The translations under genes were made by a program, and so were the position numbers. From Christensenella sp. UBA7102 (lineage in GTDB: Bacteria; Bacillota; Clostridia; Christensenellales; UBA1750): DNA of 8,953 nucleotides. Below are positions 6,467-8,953 of the stretch, in pieces (within the stretch, counting starts at the first letter, position 1; every line of letters begins with the position of its first letter). Location of the stretch: contig DKYK01000012.1 in assembly GCA_002492415.1 (NCBI GenBank), positions 1 through 8,953 of the forward strand, given 5' to 3'. Below the pieces are notes generated by a model, which saw nothing but the letters and a program-made list of their open reading frames with translations, was not told the DNA's origin and searched no databases.

Positions 6467-6697
6467 GTCTCGCCCGATCAGACAGTGCTATACCTCTATG
6501 ATGCCGGCGAAAGCGAAGAAATCCATCTGATCGATCGTGAATCCATAGAGATCACAGCACTGACCTCCGGCTCGATAAGCTCCGACTGGGATGTCCCCGA
6601 ACAGCTCTATGCGTTCGCACAGGACGGCGGAGAGTCCTGCGTATATGCAGTCAGTTCCCCTGAAAACTCCAAGGCTGAGCTGACATTCTACGATTGA
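6467..6697 (+). pseudogene. Truncated C-terminal copy of the 3851 lipoprotein gene
   Basis: This stretch encodes VSPDQTVLYLYDAGESEEIH and then the rest of a 76-residue tail ending in ENSKAELTFYD and TGA. It aligns without gaps to the end of the lipoprotein at 3851-5158 (about 58 of 76 residues identical by hand count). The frame is open and the substitutions are mostly moderate, so the copy seems to have diverged while still part of a full paralogue. The 5' part, including signal peptide, linker and most of the domain, is absent; before 6467 the sequence is the hairpin region after the previous gene. No start codon with a ribosome binding site lies at its head, so it is probably not made. It immediately precedes the M15 peptidase gene. 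Confidence 0.85.
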
Positions 6698-6722
6698 CAC
6701 CAATTTGTCACTGTTCAAAGGC

Positions 6723-6740
6723 ATATACAGCTGGTATATT
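6723..6740 (+). promoter_or_regulatory. Possible extended -10 promoter within an inverted repeat
   Basis: TGGTATATT (6732-6740) matches an extended -10 (TGnTATAAT-like); no good -35 lies 16-18 bases upstream. The box is inside the inverted repeat ATATAC (6723-6728) / GTATAT (6734-6739) around AGCTG, which could be an operator. It lies about 45 bases before the M15 peptidase start. Confidence 0.35.
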
Positions 6741-6784
6741 GGAGTCAAGCAAGGGCCCTGCTAATAAACCTTAGGAGAAAAAGC

Positions 6785-7942
6785 ATGACTGCATATTCTA
6801 CGAACAACTACGGTGCTGTCGTCTATCCCAGTACCAGCACCGAAGCCCCGTTTATTTCCTCCACGCTTCGCGCTTCGTATTTCAAGGTGTCTGAATTCAA
6901 GTGCAAAGATACTGCCGCCACTGAGATTTGGATTAACCCCCAATTGGCGGCAGCACTTGAAAAGCTCCGTACCAACTATTTCGCTCGTGCCATGAAGATC
7001 CGCTCCGGCTATCGCACGCAGAGTTATAACGACGGTCTCGGTGGCAACGGTACTGCGCCGAACAGTGAACATATGTATGGCACTGCGGCGGACATTGAGC
7101 CCAGCAGCAGAAACGGCTGGACGACTTCCGGGCGTCAGTGGGTTACCGATGCGATTTCCATCTATCGTAATCGTTCGACTTACGGTCTTCATGGCGTAGG
7201 CGTTTACGATTATTCGGGCAGTGATACCGCCAACAGCTATATCCACGTCGATGTTGGCCCTGGTTCCAACGCTCCTTCGCTGATATCCAATCGGTCCCGC
7301 GAAGCACGTCCTTCGTTCTGGTATCAGTGGATTCGTAACCCCTCTGACGGTCAGGCTTACGCAATTTACCTGTACGAGAGTGCAAAAATCACCAATCTTC
7401 TGAACAATCTTCAGCCTGGTGGCGGAGATCCCAGGAGCTACATCTCCGGGCTTACTGGTGGCCAGACGATTGTTGCCGTTCAGGGGGAAGACTCTGGCTC
7501 GTCCGACTACTCCCCTACCTTCACCGACTACCGGGGCAGGACCAAGCTGCTGCAGCTCTATCTCAAGTTCAAGGGGTATTACTCTTCTACTATCGATGGC
7601 GTTTATGGCAACGGCACGGCCAATGGTGTTAAGCAGTTTCAGACCGCAAATGGCCTTACCTCCGATGGTGTGATCGTTTGGAATAGCGGCAACACGTTCC
7701 CGAAGATGTTCCCGACGCTCCGTCGCGGTCAGAAGGACACCGATTCTACCGCAATGACCCGAAACGAGAACATCAAGTTCCTCCAGAAGCTGCTCGTAGA
7801 GCAGTTTGGCAAGACCTCTGTCGGTACTCCCGACGGTATCTTCGGCAGCAATACCGAAACCGCCGTCAAGGCCCTTCAGGGCAGCGGTGCAGATGGTATT
7901 GTCGGCCCTGCTACTTGGGATCTGTTCGCCGGGCTTCTGTAA
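6785..7942 (+). CDS. M15-family (VanY/Peptidase_M15_3-like) cell-wall peptidase with PG-binding modules, no signal peptide
   Basis: The 385-residue product has an N-terminal zinc-peptidase domain (about 25-160) with the M15 signature: SGYRTQSYN at 74-82, SEHMYGTAADI with ligands His96 and Asp103, and YIHVDV with His154 and nearby Asp156. Members cut peptide bonds of peptidoglycan stems or cross-links. Two peptidoglycan-binding modules follow: about 252-312, where the usual final G..TW..L is replaced by DGVIVWNSGNTFPKMF, and a canonical one at about 329-383 (FLQKLL, PDGIFGSNTETAVKALQ, DGIVGPATWDLF). AGGAG (6773-6777) sits 7 bases before the ATG. No signal peptide or membrane segment is present, as in phage lysins. 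It follows the broken lipoprotein copy and ends before a bidirectional terminator. Whether it is a D,D-carboxypeptidase or an endopeptidase cannot be told. Confidence 0.87.
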   Translation: MTAYSTNNYGAVVYPSTSTEAPFISSTLRASYFKVSEFKCKDTAATEIWINPQLAAALEKLRTNYFARAMKIRSGYRTQSYNDGLGGNGTAPNSEHMYGTAADIEPSSRNGWTTSGRQWVTDAISIYRNRSTYGLHGVGVYDYSGSDTANSYIHVDVGPGSNAPSLISNRSREARPSFWYQWIRNPSDGQAYAIYLYESAKITNLLNNLQPGGGDPRSYISGLTGGQTIVAVQGEDSGSSDYSPTFTDYRGRTKLLQLYLKFKGYYSSTIDGVYGNGTANGVKQFQTANGLTSDGVIVWNSGNTFPKMFPTLRRGQKDTDSTAMTRNENIKFLQKLLVEQFGKTSVGTPDGIFGSNTETAVKALQGSGADGIVGPATWDLFAGLL

Positions 7943-8035
7943 GCATATCGTTCTCAATTACCCATTCTGGTTCTTCTGATCCTTAATAGAATCCAACTCC
8001 ATCAACTACATAGGACAGATGATATAAATCATCAA

Positions 8036-8074
8036 AAAGGGGTGCCATTCAAGCAGGATGGTACCTCTTTTCTA
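8036..8074. terminator. Bidirectional rho-independent terminator
   Basis: GGGGTGCCAT (8039-8048) pairs with ATGGTACCTC (8058-8067) with two G-T pairs; flanking A and T runs extend the stem, around a 9-base loop. The plus strand ends in CTTTTCT and the minus strand in CCCCTTTTT, so it can end both the M15 peptidase transcript and the converging gene at 8114. Confidence 0.82.
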
Positions 8075-8113
8075 TAAAGAAACCACCCTGCAAGATAACC
8101 TGGAGGTCAGTTA

Positions 8114-8953
8114 CTACATTACCCTTCCACACAACACCAGCGGATAGCTCGCAGACGACCACACATTGCGTATCACCACGCACCCCTTCGACGAACTCGC
8201 CTCGATCACTTTCCCTTCCCCGATGTAGATCCCGGTATGGTGGATCTCGTTCCAGCGGTCACCCTTTGTGCAGGCAGCGTTCTGCCAGAAAACCAAATCA
8301 CCGGGCTGTAAATCGCTCTGTGAAATCACCCAGCCCTGGTTGTAGCAAAACTGCGCCTGCCCCGCCGCAGAAGTGCACATAGAATTGGCGGATGGAACAC
8401 CGGCCTCCCTGAGACACCAGTAGACGAACCCCGAGCAGTCAAACTGATTCGGCCCCTTGGCTCCCCAGACGTACTTGCAGCCCACCTTAGTCAGCGCTGC
8501 CTGCACAATGGCCGAGCCCTTTTCGTTGGGCGGAAGGGACTGCAGTATGGTGTTGGGCAGGATGCCTCCGTAGGGATCGGTGCCCAGAAGATTGGCAAAG
8601 AGGGGCACGAATTCCGGGCCCATCAGTTCGTCCAGCAGGGCGCGCTCCTCGGCGGTGAACCAGTAGCGGTCTGCGCCCTCTGGGTAACTCAGACTGGTCA
8701 AGGTGATGCGCAGAGTTAGCGTTGTGCGTTCGACGATTTCAACATGTGCGTCCTCTCCTTCTCCAACGATAACCTCCGTCTGCGCGGTCTCCGTTTCCAT
8801 ATCATAGGCGACTTCATTCATGGCGTGGAATACACTGCGCAGCGCATGCCTGTCGTTGTGGAACGGGCAGCAAGCCATGCCGTTGTGGCTCACTTTCAGC
8901 CCGTAGTGTTCGGCGGCTTGCTTGACGCTGATTGCCGCCTTGATGGTTTCATA
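8114..8953 (-). CDS. Chimeric protein: CHC2 primase N-terminus fused to NlpC/P60 peptidase (N-end off window)
   Basis: The frame is open from the right edge (279 residues in the window). Its first ~35 residues (YETIKAAISVKQAAEHYGLK, then VSHNGMACCPFHNDR) match the N-terminus of CHC2 zinc-finger primases of mobile elements, but only the first half of the zinc site (CPFH) is present. Directly after HNDR (about 8849) it changes to HALRSVFHAMNEVAYDMETE and a Glu/Thr-rich segment, then a C-terminal NlpC/P60 domain: KYVWGAKGPNQFDCSGFVYW with nucleophile Cys, HTGIYIGEGKVIEASS with the His, and LQPGDLVFW. The second part resembles the C-terminus of CD1108-type conjugation cell-wall hydrolases, whose usual membrane and lysozyme-like N-terminal parts are missing. 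No signal peptide is visible. GTG 8893 gives a shorter start but would cut the primase part. It converges on the M15 gene. Confidence 0.75.
   Translation of the reverse strand, partial: YETIKAAISVKQAAEHYGLKVSHNGMACCPFHNDRHALRSVFHAMNEVAYDMETETAQTEVIVGEGEDAHVEIVERTTLTLRITLTSLSYPEGADRYWFTAEERALLDELMGPEFVPLFANLLGTDPYGGILPNTILQSLPPNEKGSAIVQAALTKVGCKYVWGAKGPNQFDCSGFVYWCLREAGVPSANSMCTSAAGQAQFCYNQGWVISQSDLQPGDLVFWQNAACTKGDRWNEIHHTGIYIGEGKVIEASSSKGCVVIRNVWSSASYPLVLCGRVM

Noticed and set aside
6761..7957. 398-codon open frame on the minus strand
   Set aside because: Antisense to the M15 peptidase, whose zinc motifs and PG-binding modules are clear. The shadow frame has no recognisable domain.
1..8953. 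CRISPR array, tRNA or rRNA
   Set aside because: No regularly spaced direct repeats and no cloverleaf or rRNA-like segments were noticed by eye on either strand.

Overview
The window looks like an accessory stretch of a gut-type Clostridia genome (Bacillota, perhaps Oscillospirales). This is inferred from AGGAG-type ribosome binding sites, lipoprotein signal peptides, an IS66-family remnant, and a protein joining segments typical of clostridial conjugative elements (a CHC2-type primase N-terminus and a CD1108-like NlpC/P60 enzyme). No rRNA, tRNA or CRISPR array was seen. Base composition is mixed: the stretch around 4000-4750 is clearly GC-richer than 1390-2650.

Layout. (1) 1-511: remnant of an IS66-family element on the minus strand, with the 5' part of tnpB and a tnpA interrupted by an in-frame amber codon. 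Its outer end runs into the coding region of a small exported-type protein (471-854) whose natural 5' end is missing. (2) 851-1204: an XRE-type regulator on the minus strand whose stop codon overlaps the stop of the previous gene. (3) 1261-1340: a near-consensus sigma-A promoter followed at once by a 13-bp hairpin and T-run, then a lipoprotein gene (1390-2652). (4) 2695-3723, minus strand: an NlpC/P60-type cell-wall enzyme with two peptidoglycan-binding repeats and no signal peptide. (5) 3851-5158 and 5239-6387, plus strand: two further unrelated-looking lipoproteins. (6) 6467-6697: a truncated second copy of the last 76 codons of the first of these lipoproteins, just after a perfect 14-bp hairpin. 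(7) 6785-7942: a VanY/M15-type peptidase with two peptidoglycan-binding modules, also without signal peptide, ended by a bidirectional terminator. (8) 8114 to beyond the right edge, minus strand: an NlpC/P60 enzyme whose N-terminus is the first half of a CHC2 zinc-finger primase, an apparent in-frame chimera.

How they may work together. Three cell-wall-cleaving enzymes of at least two catalytic types, none with a visible export signal in the window, are interleaved with three lipoproteins that would sit on the outer face of the membrane. The duplicated lipoprotein tail in front of the M15 gene suggests that a lipoprotein plus hydrolase unit was duplicated and later broken. A reasonable but unproven reading is a set of domesticated, endolysin-like enzymes paired with surface lipoproteins that could act as sensors, anchors or self-protection factors. 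The sequence supports the enzyme and lipoprotein identities well; the partnership is inference.
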